From Litomosoides sigmodontis (Eukaryota; Nematoda; Chromadorea; Rhabditida; Onchocercidae): a DNA stretch of 64,000 bases. The position numbers were made by a program, and so were the translations under genes. This document shows positions 49,117 to 61,796 of the stretch, in pieces. Location of the stretch: NCBI GenBank assembly GCA_963070105.1, contig OY718807.1, forward strand, positions 2,423,001 to 2,487,000, read 5' to 3'. Numbering within the stretch: the stretch's first letter is position 1; every line of letters begins with the position of its first letter. The notes below the pieces were generated by a model. The model made no database searches. It was given only the letters and a program-made list of their open reading frames with translations, and was not told the origin of the DNA.

Positions 49117-51398
49117 TACATTACACTCTTAGCAATCAATACCCATCAGCATATCATTTCCACATTTAAAACGAATGCCAATTAAGTCTGAGGGAAAAAA
49201 AATTCACTCCCATATCTGTGCGATTCAATGAGCATTCAGAGATTAGCACGAATTATTGAAATTTATTTCTTTCAGTGTCATAAGTCCAACTTCATCGTAT
49301 ACAATACGAGATTACCACAGATATTGGTAGAGCATTCTGACTTGTCGCCACGAGTATTATTATTTGGCTTGCATCATTTCGAATATGTTTTACAAAATTT
49401 AATGCCATCTAAAAATCGGGATTGACTTCTCTTCCGATTATGTCAGAAAAGACATAATAAAAAAAAGCATAATGCTATCTCGACACTTTCTACATTCCAC
49501 AATTGCTTAATTTAGAAAAGCGCCATTCTGGGTGCTTACAATATTCTTTAGGTGACATTAAAAATAATCCCTTCGGACAAATTAAAAATTGCTGAGGAAT
49601 AGCCAACCACAATCGATACCACTAAATTCCACAACAAAAATACTTAATTTACTGCTGAGAAATTATGTACAGCGGCTTGGGCGATGCCATTTACTGATTT
49701 CAATTGAAAAGCTTTTCTGTCATGACCCATATAACCATACTACGAATCAAATAGTGACCTATTAATTTCATTACTTAAATTTTTTTACTTTGAAATTGAA
49801 ACTCTCCTTTTCTATTAGCTCTTTCTATTTAGATAGTACCATAATTCACCTTGGAAATAACTGTCATACAACTTTGAATAGAAGCAGCATTTCATCAAAC
49901 AACTTTATCGAAATATAAACAAATGTCCATTACCATCACATAAAATGAGAGAAGCAACAAAAAAAATGAGAATACATCAATTCTAACTGTATTCCATCAA
50001 GCACTTCTACTACAAAAATGGATCATTGCAAACGATGGTTTGCACTCACATCACATCGCCAGTGTATATCACACATAACAATTCATCACTTCTCTCTTGC
50101 ACTCCCATCTATTTTCTTTCCTTCTTTATTTATATGAATTTTGAAAGGAAAAAGATAATTAAAGAAAGAGGAGCAATAAAGCTCAATTTAGGTCTACAGA
50201 TAATTTTTTAAAGGAAGTAATAACAAATGATGCAAATTATGTTGGCTAAAGAATAAAAAGTTTATTGAATAAACAAAAACAGTGCGATTTATTTAAAGTA
50301 AAAAACATATTGCCAAAAGCGTTTGAATAAACAATAAAATGCATATGAATGACTACAAAGGAATTATGAAAACGAAACGGCATACAAGTTCATCTAAATG
50401 GTAGGAAAATTGAATAGAATGGATATGAATGTATGAATGAAGAATAGAATTCGTTTAAACTAAAATAATATTTCATTACAGAGATTTAAATGAAAATGAT
50501 TCATTTAAAAAAAATGATGAAAAATGTTAATAGACAAAAATAACATGATGAATAAAATTTGAGGCCTCTCCTAAGAAACAATATTAGAACTCAGTAACAA
50601 AATTTATGCTAATCATCATTAACACGTTGTTACAACAATGTTCGGCAATGATAGGAAAACAGTGAAGAATTGATCAGGTAAAATATAAAAAAATTTCTCC
50701 CTTTTTTGTTAGACAAAAGAGAAAAAAAATGCAAAGGTGAATGTTCTGGTGTCCAAGGATGAAACGGGGGAGCGGGAGAGGGATGGTTTACGAAAGGGAA
50801 ATCATAACTGCAGAAACGCAGTTGAGGAATGAAAGAGATTAGGTTTAAAATGTGATCGTCTATACTAAATCTAAACCTGTTGCTCGAAGCTTGATATCAC
50901 TAATTTCAAAGCAACATTATCAGTAAAGGAATTTCAAACGTAACAGTTGTTTATTACAGATGTTGAACCCAGATGTGTAAAACACAAAAATAATTCAAAC
51001 AAAAAGTTGTGTTAACCAAATGGTTCACTAAGACGGATATCAGGAGATAATTATGACAGGTAACTTCATGCTTCAAAGAGATCAAAGACCCGTGCACTGA
51101 ATACCGTCAAAAATTTAAACAAAATATAAACAAGAATTTCACGTATGATGCATGTTATTCAATTCGAATTGAATAACTATATACACATTCAACACTAGAC
51201 ATAGGCCACACACACTGGACTTTTCCGAATGTTGATAAGCCATTACGTGAATGAATGGCCCACTAAAAAAACATGGATTACAGATTACTTTACGCGTGTT
51301 TCGTCAATCACAATAGCGTATATTGTCCTTTTTTTGAAATTCATTAAAATATGTAATTCAGTGAATACCATACAAAGTGATACCTAATTAAATAATTA
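49117..51398. other. Intergenic DNA, no gene seen
   Basis: AT-rich spacer between the zinc-finger gene 3' end and cyclin H. No exon series on either strand. Confidence 0.5.
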
Positions 51399-54300
51399 TT
51401 ATGATTTTCCAACAGTATTTGCACTTCCTGTGCTAATTGCTGGAATATTTCGACCCTGATCATTACTTGCATCTATTTCTGGTAAAAGTGTGCCCAAAAC
51501 ACGTTCTTCAATTATTGGATCCGGATAATACGGTTTTGGATTTGTTGAGCTAATAATCTAGAAAAAAATCGACAATAAAACTTCAATTAGTACGGTAAAC
51601 AACAAATTTCAATCAACCCAGAAATGGATTACTTGAAAAAAAGTTCTGTGCAAATATCAAATTATGAGTTAGTGTAAAAAAAGAACTAACTTTTCCCGAA
51701 GTATACATTACACGGCCTGGTTTCATTGCATCCACAACACGTGTAAGATCATCAGCCTGGAACATATATTGATTTAACGGACAAAAAAAATGCGTTTTGA
51801 TGACAATATGAATACAGTTCTTACTTGTCTCTGTGTCATACACGGAAGGACGTTGCCCGGCAATACGTAACCTCTCGGTGCAAGATGCAATTTGTCACAG
51901 TGCCTGTACTGCAAGTGAGTTCGCATGTCGGAACAGAAAAATGAACCGCACCCACACAATGAGCAACGTAAACGCATGATGCGCAAATGACTCACAGCAT
52001 GACGTCGTCCCTCCTTCAATTTGGCATTATGAAATAACTTATGTGGTATTAGTCCAATTCACATAATGAATAAAATGAAACAGCTCATAGCTAGCTATTT
52101 GTGCATGACTAAAGCTCATTAAAAATCTCCTCTGGACAACCTCCTCTGTTCTAGAGCATTCTAGATAAGGTTTTTAAAAAGTGAAACAAACAACTTCCGA
52201 ATTTTCACTTATAACACTGACTGAAATATTCGCAATAATGTCACCGCACTGCATGCACTTATGGGCACTTGATGCTCCATCACTTGAAGGCGAAGCAGGA
52301 CGGATAAATGAGAAAAATAAATCACGCTGTGTTTCAGTAAGGTAGACAGGAATTTCAGAGAGATCCTTCGGGAGAGATGCTTCGCCATTTGAATAGCGCA
52401 CAATCTAAAGAAAAATTGATTTCAAAGCAAAAGACGGGAAGTGTAAGCTGAGTGCCATCAAGCACTTTAACTTCCTGTAAATGACTTGTCCCGCATTATC
52501 AAATTTTTAACGTACCATAACTTCATCGTTATTCTCGCGTATTGTTGAGAGATCTTGCTTACGACGAGATTGCGATGCTGGGCGCCTATCGCTTGATGCA
52601 CTGTCGCCGATCGCCTGTTCCTTGCTATCTTTTGATGAAGTGCATGCTATTTCTTCCTCATCTGCGATAAAACTGATGAGTTTTTTTTAACCTTCCTTAA
52701 CATCTTTCCATTTCCAGTACAACTGATAAAATTTCACATATTTAAACAACACACCACATATAGATTTGTTAGCAAGAAAAGAAGACTAACCGACGTTCGA
52801 CAATAAATCATCACCATATTTCATTCTTCGCGCTCTTGGAGTATACTGTAAACGACAGGTCTTCTTTGTCTAAAACTTGAAGTTAAAGCAAAATATTAAC
52901 AAATTGAGTCATGTTGATGGCAAAATATGAATAATCGTCATTCCTGAGGATAAAAGCATTACCACTATATCTTTCGAGTTTTCTGCACCAGTTGAAGACA
53001 AACCGGTTGACGATAAGGGAAGTGCTGATCGTGTTGAACTACTGTCCAATTCATGACTATTAGTCGCCAGACTACTGTAACACAAAAATCTGATTTTTTA
53101 TTAATTTCATTTATATTACCAGGATACCACGAGATGTGGGAGAAAAGAAAAAACAAATTACAGTGTGCTAAAACTAACTATGTGCTTTCATTCGGGGCAG
53201 GAGTCGAAGAATGAGATGTTTCTTCGCTGCTGGCCTCTGATTGAATACCAGGAATGTTACTACAAAGATCAACAGGTGTTGAGCGTTGACTATCTGCATT
53301 TTTAGTACACTTGAACTCAGTTGATGACGGTCGGCTTTGTCCGGTTCTCGATGGTGGCCTACTTAGCCCCTTTGGTTGTGTATATTCCAAATCTACATCA
53401 TCGTCATCGCGACGAGTACGTTTATTCCTAAGTTTTGTAAACGGCGTGAAGTTATGAAGAGTAAAAACTAACTTCTTTTGTACATAAATACTTATTTACT
53501 TGCTTCAAATTAAAATATGGATGTGCTACTCACCTATTTCATTCCAGCAACTCAAAATAAAATATATCAACAATAACACACAACTACTGTAGGATAAAAA
53601 TAATGCTTACTTAAAACCAGTAACATAGTTTTCATCAATCCAATTTGGTTTACGGCGCTGACGTGAAGGACGCTGTTTGCGACCATCTTCAGCCTAAAAA
53701 CAAAAACAAAATTTCACTTAAACCAAATTGTATTCGTACTTAACAAATACACCATTGGTTCAGTAATGCTGCTACCCATACACTTACTTCGTCACTATTT
53801 CCACTTAGCTCATCTTTCTCAATATCATTCTTCGGTGCATGCTCAGCTTTTGGTTTCGGTTTACGCCCTCTACCACGTTTCTTTGGTGGTTCGATTTCGT
53901 GTTTCGCGTCTTCATCACTCTCTTGCGAAATCTTAAAAAATCAATACGATTCAATTAATGTTTTCCAACGACTATAACTTGTAAATGCTCAATACTTGCA
54001 TCTCAAAACTTTATTAAAGTAAGTACCTTGCTATGACCCATCATTTCATCCACTGCTACGCTATCCATCATGCGTTTACGCACCGTGCGAAGCCATATCG
54101 GAGGACCATGTTTCTTTTTCTTCGAAAGTGATGGATTCACTTTTGTAAGCTGGAAAGTGAATTTTCCGGCACACATCAGCTTATTAGGGTGTTAAAAGAC
54201 TGTGAATACTTTGCGATACAAAAACAAACCTGCTCCGCTTTTCCATGGCTGAGACGTGGACGCCCTTTCGGCCGTACTTGCGGCTTCGAAGATCCATTCT

Positions 54301-55869
54301 AAATTTAGAACTACTTTTATTCGGTTCACCAAAATTCCTTTGTATCAATTTATAGAATCGTATTCATTTTCCTTGATTTACATGATGAAAATGCTCTTTA
54401 CAAAATACTTTAAAAGACATGAAACATAAATAACTAAACCCACAGGTAAAATTTTTACATTCAATTCATATTTGCTGTTTTCTAATATCGGAGCTTTTTC
54501 AACATCACCACATACAACCGCAATAAGGTAATCCAAGCGATCCTTGACTGCCTAAAAGCAATGAATATGTTACGAAGGATTAGAAGATTTTAACAGAAAT
54601 GATTACAGCAACAAGATATACCAATTCAACATTTTCAATTTCCATATTTGCCATTAATTCCAGCACAGGAGCCGAGTCATATCCAATCTCCTCTGATCCA
54701 TCAGATGATTCTTCCGTCTCAAGGAAATCATCGGATAATGGGCTTAAACTCCGCCCTCGCATCTGTGCAGTCTTAAACAAAGAATTTTCGGAAATTGCAT
54801 CAAATAAAGTCTTGCAATAATATGATAATTGCAAATAAAACTACAGATCAAAATAAAAAATTACATACTTTCATCTGCTTCCCCTTCCGGCCTCGTTTAA
54901 GCTCGTCAGAGGTTGAACGTGCTGCAACGTGCTCCTGATAATACTGTTCGTGCGCACTTTTCAAATGTTCAATTAATGTAGCGTATCTGAAATATCACTA
55001 TCATTCAAACTAAGCATCGTCAATGGCCAAGGTTGGTAGATATCCTATAGAGAGCCGTATTATATCAATCACATATACAAAAATGTAGTACAAGTATGTC
55101 TACAACCACGTACGTTTGGGATTCAAAATCGCACAGATAACATGGGATTCGCTTGTTAGAAACAGCACGGCGGTTGTGCTTCACTGTGAGATGATACGCA
55201 AAAGTGAAGAGTGATGAAAAGGGTTGTTTTTCCTTACAGTCACTATGTGAACAAGTAAGCAAGCTTAGATCAACCATCATTGTTTGATATTTGCCCATGC
55301 GTTCCAAAATTTTAAGCTGCAATTACAAAAAAAAGTAAGATTTATGTTCCATTCTTTTGCTTATATTTTTGATAACTTGACTTTTTTCCCTCAACTTGTA
55401 CTTCCCAAAAATGTAGAAAATAAAATTAAAAAAAAATACTTCTTCCGATCCAACTTTTCGAGCAACACCATTCTTTGAGCTATCACCTTTACGATTACGT
55501 AGATTCATTTCTCGATAACGACTTGAATTATCCTGTGGAATAAGAACTGGAACGCGATCCGGCGGTATTGTATCCACAGTTACTAGAGCATGCGGAATTG
55601 ATTCCATGATCTGAAAAAAATACAATGTATTAAAAATTTACTCCATTATTTCTCTTTAAGATCTTGAAAGTGTTAAAGATAGAAAAAGAAATTGCAAAAG
55701 ATCTACCTGTTGTCCCTCTACGAATGTTGTTGTTGCCACATCACGTGAGATACGAGGCAGTGTATGTAATTCTAATTTGTGCTGAAAGTAAATCAATTAA
55801 ATTCGCAATAAAATAAAATTCAACCTAAAAACTTTCCAATATTTCTAATTTATTCCTAGTTCTTCTGTC

Positions 55870-55905
<36 letters not shown>

Positions 55906-56707
55906 TAGAGGTAGTAGTTATAAAAACTAATTATAAAAACTAACTTCCGAATTCGGTAATGACAGCGCGTAATGTTTTGAGCGTTTACTGATAACGTTGA
56001 TAAGATTTGTACGTTTAAGAATGCCTTTGGCACGTTTCGGTGGTTGTGAATCGGTTTTTGTGCCGGATGACGTTCCTACTTCGCCCTTGTTTTGCTGCTG
56101 TGGTGATCCTCCATCCTTTTTACCTTGATCATCGCTTCGAAGTTCTAAAATACACTAACAAATACGACTGTAGAAGGATAGCATCGGCTGAGAGATTATA
56201 TCCCGTACTATTTCAGGTTAAAAAAACTCCCGCGATTTTTGAATTGAATGGTGCACCAATATTTTTTCAGTAATCTCTTACCTGCAAGTGCTTTTTCGGC
56301 AAAATCCAGAGCCACAGCACTGAATGCTGATGCAATAGTTGAATGTAGTGTACGACAGTAGACGCGTTTATGCGTTAAATAGTTCAAACTACTTCGGAAG
56401 ATATTACCGCAAGAACTGCAATATCACCATAAGGGCCAAAGTTTCAATTCATGATTGCTTTTAAAAAATTTTAAGGAAAATTTATACAAAGCAACATGTA
56501 GACGAAATTTCATAGGCTGAAAACTTCTTAAAAAATGAAAAGAAGAACTCACCGACATTCGAAAAGAATATTACATTCGTTTGCTAATAAATTTTTTACT
56601 TCGACAGTAGAATTATTGTATATATCTATTAAACCGTCAACACCATCTGATCCTCCTGTTGGTATAGAAGGTTGTTGAAGACCCAAATCGTCAACACTCC
56701 GAGACAT
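51399..56707 (-). CDS. Large multi-zinc-finger nuclear protein, ZNF800-like
   Basis: I assembled 21 exons on the minus strand, from 56553-56707 down to 51399-51557, that total 2868 nt or 955 residues with every phase consistent. The N-terminal finger is C51-x2-C54-x12-H67-x4-C72, and its context (NECNILFECRSCGNIFRS, then LTHKRVYC) resembles the first finger of human ZNF800. Further fingers: C-x4-C...H-x4-H in 55114-55316; CYLCDF...HLKSAH, split across 55114-55316/54869-54986; KCMQCG...RHAVSH, split across 52222-52404/51825-52013; and CSLCGC...THLQYRH in 51825-52013. The middle is charged and Ser-rich with basic AT-hook-like motifs (KPKGRPRL, KKRGRGRKPK) and a QRRKPNWIDENYV motif. A nuclear DNA- or chromatin-binding role is inferred. 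An acceptor lies 39 nt upstream of the ATG (56747-56748). The ninth exon has two possible ends (54459 or 54444). Confidence 0.8.
55872..55903. repeat. (AT)n microsatellite in an intron of the zinc-finger gene
   Basis: A pure AT run of about 32 bp between the third and fourth exons. Confidence 0.95.
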
Positions 56708-57042
56708 TTTTTTTTTACTTGGCGATATTATGGATACCACGAAAGACTACAAAAATAAAAGAAAAATTTAATTTTGATGTGATTTTCAATACTTCATTTA
56801 CCGAAAAAACCCATTAACTCTTAAATATTCCATATCTAAAGAATGTTTATTTGCTTCTGAACAAAATTTTTATTTACCAAAATTATATTACATTTATTCT
56901 TAAACTTGATTAATTCTCTCTGTTTTCATAATCCTGTAATATGCTACTTCCCTCTCCAGAACTACAATGCAAAAATTATTTGAAAAACTAGAGGTCTAAA
57001 CGTTAATTGAAGATCTACATCTCGGGATATCGTGATTTCACA

Positions 57043-58265
57043 GCGAGACGTACGCTCGACTTACCGTATATCGACCTTAGCGATCGCGATCTGTACTGTA
57101 CGGTTGAAGATTTTGAAGGTAGGATCGGGTACAGTTACAGGAGTTAGGATGAGTTTGATTCAGAGAAATCGTACTGTCTTGTTCGCTAACGAAAGCACCG
57201 TAAAGATGAAGGTGTTCAATAATTTAATGGGCAAAACGAGAGTGCAACATGCGATAATGATCAGGATAAATCCTGGAAAGAGGAGTATAGCATGAAGTGT
57301 TGGAAAAAAGAATGCACCAATGAAAGATTGAAGCAATAGTGGCTATCATTAAGAATGAGTAGAAATAGGGTACACCTTCTTTTCCATCCCTATCCTACGT
57401 GAATAGTGTAAGTTAGAGGAGCGTTATTCACTTGACTAAAACATGTAGTGTAAGCTGTTTCTTAAATTGAATTATCTGATGTAAAGGTACCGAAATGGCT
57501 GCTTAAAGCATTTAAAAATGGCTCAATACGACTTGAATTGGAAGAAAAGCAACACTTAAACATTGGGATAGAGCAAAACTGTGTTGAAGTGATGTCGATG
57601 ACTACGAATAGTGCCACTGATAAACAGTTACGAATTCGGAACACATTACATGAAGTAGATTCTGATATGTTATTGAGGAGTATCATGAAATACAAAATAA
57701 ATGGAAGAAGGACAGTCATTATTCAACAGATTGGTTCGTGAAACACACCAAATGATAATTGTTCAAATAGAGTCATTTTTCCTCAAGTGATATGGAAAGA
57801 AATTAACTCTGGCTTTATTTTTTTTATCAAGGACACCAGATCCATCGACAAATCCCTAATTAATAGTAACATTTCCTAAAGGTCGAACTATTTTAATTTG
57901 TGCTACTTAATGCGCAATCTTTTCTGCATTTCGTAACGGTGAGAGAAGGGTAGGCCCTTAGTTTTTGTGGTCACTAACTTAGATAAGTAAGAATATTGAA
58001 CGCATTTTTTATATTCTCGTCCACAGGTAAAACATCCCCGGTCACATTTTAAACAGCAGAAGAAAGGAATATACAAAGGCAAAAACGACATAACAATGTT
58101 GTGTTATTTACCAAAAAGTGAAAGTCTACTTGAAATTTGGAATGTCGTCGAAAAAACAGAATTATTTTTAAAACTAGGGCAACCAAACAGTCGTAATAGA
58201 CAGAACCTTCAGCGTATTAGTCTTGACATCAATCTAATTGAAACCAACATATCACTAAATGACTA
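57043..58265 (+). CDS. Unrecognised candidate gene in the GC-richer island
   Basis: Three plus-strand stretches look coding. First, 57051-57118: preceded by TTTCACAG, ending AAG|GTAGGA, basic. Second, 57487-57741: after GTAAAG, beginning VPKWLLKAF and containing RIRNTLHEVDSDMLLRSI, ending in a stop if not spliced. Third, 58024-58265: after CGTCCACAG, a basic start, then LPKSESLLEIWNVVEKTELF and a stop; an ATG at 58095 opens the same frame. The first two join in phase 0, and the third also begins in phase 0, but only weak donors (for example GAA|GTAGAT at about 57654) link the second to it. I do not recognise the family. The opposite strand has a Cys-rich frame over 57903-58091 as a competing reading. 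It could be a fast-evolving gene or a decayed one. Confidence 0.28.
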
Positions 58266-61200
58266 GCCACTGGACTGTTGACTTCTTGAAATATTAGACA
58301 AACCGTCCGTTGAAGAAAGGCATGCTGCTGTGAAGCTGTAATAAGTCATAAATTTCAAATTAGCGCATTTACGATGAATCTTGAAATGCCTGGAAAAGTC
58401 GATAGTTTTGCACTGCTGCCTCGCACTACGGTACCTTGCATCGCACCTTATTTGAGTAAAGGATTTGATTGCAACGCTGATGCTAATTGCAGTTGCCAAT
58501 GATAATCGTCAGGGGGAATTACATTGAAATTGCATAACAGTTGGAGCGTTCGAACTTACGTGTGTGGAGACATTCAAGGTGGTAATGACATGAACATTCT
58601 GAGAAAGGGAAGTAGTGGAAGAATCAGGTCAGCATAATTGGAAGAACATTACTTCACACTTCACAAAAGGGGCAACTAATTCATCCTACACTTGTATGAT
58701 CCAACTATCGGCAGTGACTGTCGGTGACTAAGGTTACTGAAAAGATTAATCACAGAGAGGATGAATTCAAATGCTGCGTAACGAGCTATCAAGTTGCAAG
58801 CTATTACTCGGTTAAGCAATACCTTATCTCACCAGGGATGATAACAACGTCTTACGTGACAGTCTTACGTTGACCCTCCCTACGTGACAGTTGCGAAAGT
58901 GAAATTTGAAGGATCGGTTGAAAAACAGTGGGAAGGAAATGATGGAATAAATCAGTAGTTGTATTCACTGCAGCAAATGTGCTACTCAGCAACGCAACGG
59001 TCTTACGCTTTTAAATCCATCGAGCGACAGGAGATGAAGTATAAGAGTGCCGATAAATTAAGCAAGCAGTAGCAAATCCACGGGAACAATTTACCGATGT
59101 TTGGCACTACCACACTAACCATCACGGACCATTACGATAGCATACTGCAGGAAAGAGCCTATGGCTAGCATGGGAAATGGGGACTGACCACTCCGTAAGT
59201 AAGGATGTCAACAACACACAGTTCAGTACAAGTTGACCCTCGTCTACGCCTATCACTGTCCCCTCTTCCTGTTCACTTCATCTTCATCACAAACTTCGGT
59301 GCTAACTGCTTAACAATCGGTGTGACTTACCGCCTCACCGAAAAGGGAGAGACATTTCGAAAAATGTAGCCAATGAAACTGACAAAAGAACTAGGAATGA
59401 GAAAAGGTCATCTGCTATTGACCCTCCCTTCTTCTCTCCCTCCTTCTTAGCATCCTTCATCGCTCAAAACGGCCTGGAAGCCAGTATGCATGGAATGCTT
59501 GAAAAATGAAATGAGAAGTCGGAAGAGTCTGACTGACTGAAAATTCAGCACATTAAATCAATCCCACTGTTAACCTTGCAATGCTGGCAACATCACTGGC
59601 AGAAGTACGCTGTTCACTAGGTGTTGGTCATTTCATGCATATATCTGCACCGATATATGCATAAAATGACCAACATTCCAAAGGAATGAAAACTCGTTCG
59701 GACCGGAAATGTCTTTCGGAAGCTCGGAAGGCTTTAACAGGAAGCCCAGTGGTCAAATAGCTCTTAAGCTGTCGCAAAGTGGAGTCGTTCACTTACGGTG
59801 GCCACTGTGTCGCAGACGTAAATTGTTGCTGATCGGAATCGATCGATGCTACTTCGATACCAACCTTTTGAGATACTTTATATTCACAAACCACAAATCC
59901 ACCGCAAGAGAAGCTTATGGAACATTAATTCTAAAATAGCACAGAATAAGAGCCTTTCCTCGGACGTTATAGAAAACGTGACGTGCGAAACACCGAATCC
60001 TTTACTTTTGCACCGACGTTTCTACTCCACTGCACACGGCACGTCATGCAGGACGTGAAATTTTGAAATTTAGGCAGCCTCGTGCAGGAATACCAGGGAG
60101 TCTCGGAAGATCTTGTTTTCATGCACAAGAAATTAGTCACTCGATTACCTCTCCTCAGGTAAACTGTATCACACGTAAATTGTAGTTTGTAGTCATTTAA
60201 ATGGCTTAGTCTTATAAATACAAATTGCACGACCTAAATAATCCAATGCAGTAATTTAACTTGTTCACAAATATCCAACTTCACGCAGCACTAAATTCCA
60301 GGATTTAAAATGCGCGCGTGAGGAAAATGGAACGACTGAGCGAGCTCCGAAATGCAAATTCCCTGTATTACGACGGGTTGAATTGAAATGGTTTTAGGCG
60401 CCTTACTATTTGCGCTTCATTCTCTGGTAGTATGCAATGAAGTTATGAGCGTTTCTCCGCCATTCGTACCAAGCGGAATAAGTACCAACGTATGATCAAC
60501 CAAGAATTCCTGTGAGTCATTAGAACTTCCTTAGCTTCCACTCATCACCTGTTGATTTTTCATTAGGAGCAGTCCGGCTCTTCTTCGCCCAACCGATGAA
60601 AGAGAAGGTATGAGTAGCTTAATGTCATCACTTTGCTAAATGCAAATGTTCACTGTGCTATCGCAGAACAGTTTTCATTATTGACTTATTTAACACATTG
60701 ATCACATCCACTCCGTGCAAACTGTCACTTTGGCGTCCGAAGGCGAAGTGGTCATCGATTATTGCTAATCTCATAATTATATCAACGAAAGAGTTTCGGC
60801 GATTCAGAAAACAGAAAAATAAGTAACCCTTACAGCGTCGAAGGGATGAGGTGTTCCACTCTCACATTTCCATGTTCGATTATGTCTTTATCAAGTACAG
60901 AACCTTACATGTATACGTGTATTCAGAGAAATTATTAACTGGCAAAGGAAATATAAAATGATACGATGATTCTACCGAATATACACTCTTCAACAGAAGT
61001 AGCAGATGAATGTATCAGTATTTTGATACTATTATTATTCTACGTCAGTGAATTGATTCAGCTAAAAATTGGGAACTTTCCGGAGGCACTTGGAATTCAA
61101 TTTAGCACCATCTCAACTTTTAGCATTAAATTAAAGTCGTTAGTGTTGGAGTTTTTTGTTTAATTTCAAAATCTATTCAAATATAATTTGTTTGCTATTT

Positions 61201-61788
61201 CTGTTGGAGTGTGTATAACTTCGTAGCATCATTGCATGTTTCATACTTTCTTTAATAATTGGTCTCTATCAATACTTTATCACCACATAAGTAGGCATAA
61301 CAATTAAATTCTTTGGCCAGAAAAAATTTAGCCGAATTACCAAATGGATTTTAACTTTAAGACGATGTCCTGATGGTGATCTACTAATTTTATCTCTTCT
61401 TTAGTCACAAATTTTTCGATGGTATATCATAACATACTTTCACATACCTATCTCAGGCAGACGTATGTTCACGTGGTGAAAACTGTACCGCTTGTTGGAA
61501 CATCAAACATTCCTCCAATTTTTCAATAAGCGTAAATTAATAATAGTTTATCACCCCATTCCCGAATTCTACAGTTTGTAGTTCTTTCGTTTCTTGTTGG
61601 AGTGCGCCAAGCGGAGAAGGTGCGTTGTTGAGGGACTGAATTTTGAAATTCTTTGGAAGACTTTGAATTCACCAAGTTGAATTGTGTAACTTATCACTAC
61701 TTATAATTCATCGTCTATTTCAGAAATCTAAAAAAAATCTGAATGAGTGTCCTTTACACGTAATTTTCTTGAATTAAATGGTAACTAC
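58266..61788. other. GC-richer intergenic stretch, no gene supported
   Basis: To about 60950 the base composition is visibly less AT-biased than elsewhere in the window (one sampled 60-base line near 59160 is 50% GC), with few poly-A/T runs. Open frames on both strands (for example 59709-59939, 59846-60058, 59967-60230) show no splice support or familiar motif. The stretch holds a strong hairpin at 59622-59675 and a 10-bp direct repeat (ACGTGACAGT) near 58853 and 58881. From about 60950 the sequence returns to AT-rich. Confidence 0.5.
59622..59675. repeat. Near-perfect 24-bp inverted repeat (hairpin)
   Basis: Arms 59622-59645 and 59652-59675 are reverse complements except at one position, around a 6-nt loop. 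Read on the minus strand the single mismatch becomes a G-U pair. Confidence 0.95.
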
Positions 61789-61790
61789 AG
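61785..61790 (+). promoter_or_regulatory. Putative spliced-leader acceptor of ELP4
   Basis: CTACAG ends 6 nt before the ELP4 start codon, with no upstream exon evident. Confidence 0.4.
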
Positions 61791-61796
61791 GTTACG

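Noticed and set aside
38720..56707. A single worm operon from the zinc-finger gene through NCBP2
   Set aside because: Intergenic gaps of 1.2-3.4 kb are much longer than the usual few hundred bases, although all four genes share a strand.
57903..58091. Minus-strand Cys-rich ORF (C-x2-C-x3-C-x2-C)
   Set aside because: It overlaps the better supported plus-strand frame after CCACAG and has no splice partner.
57000..61000. Endosymbiont (Wolbachia-like) DNA insertion
   Set aside because: Composition is different, but no recognisable bacterial gene or ribosome-binding pattern was found, so I do not claim it.
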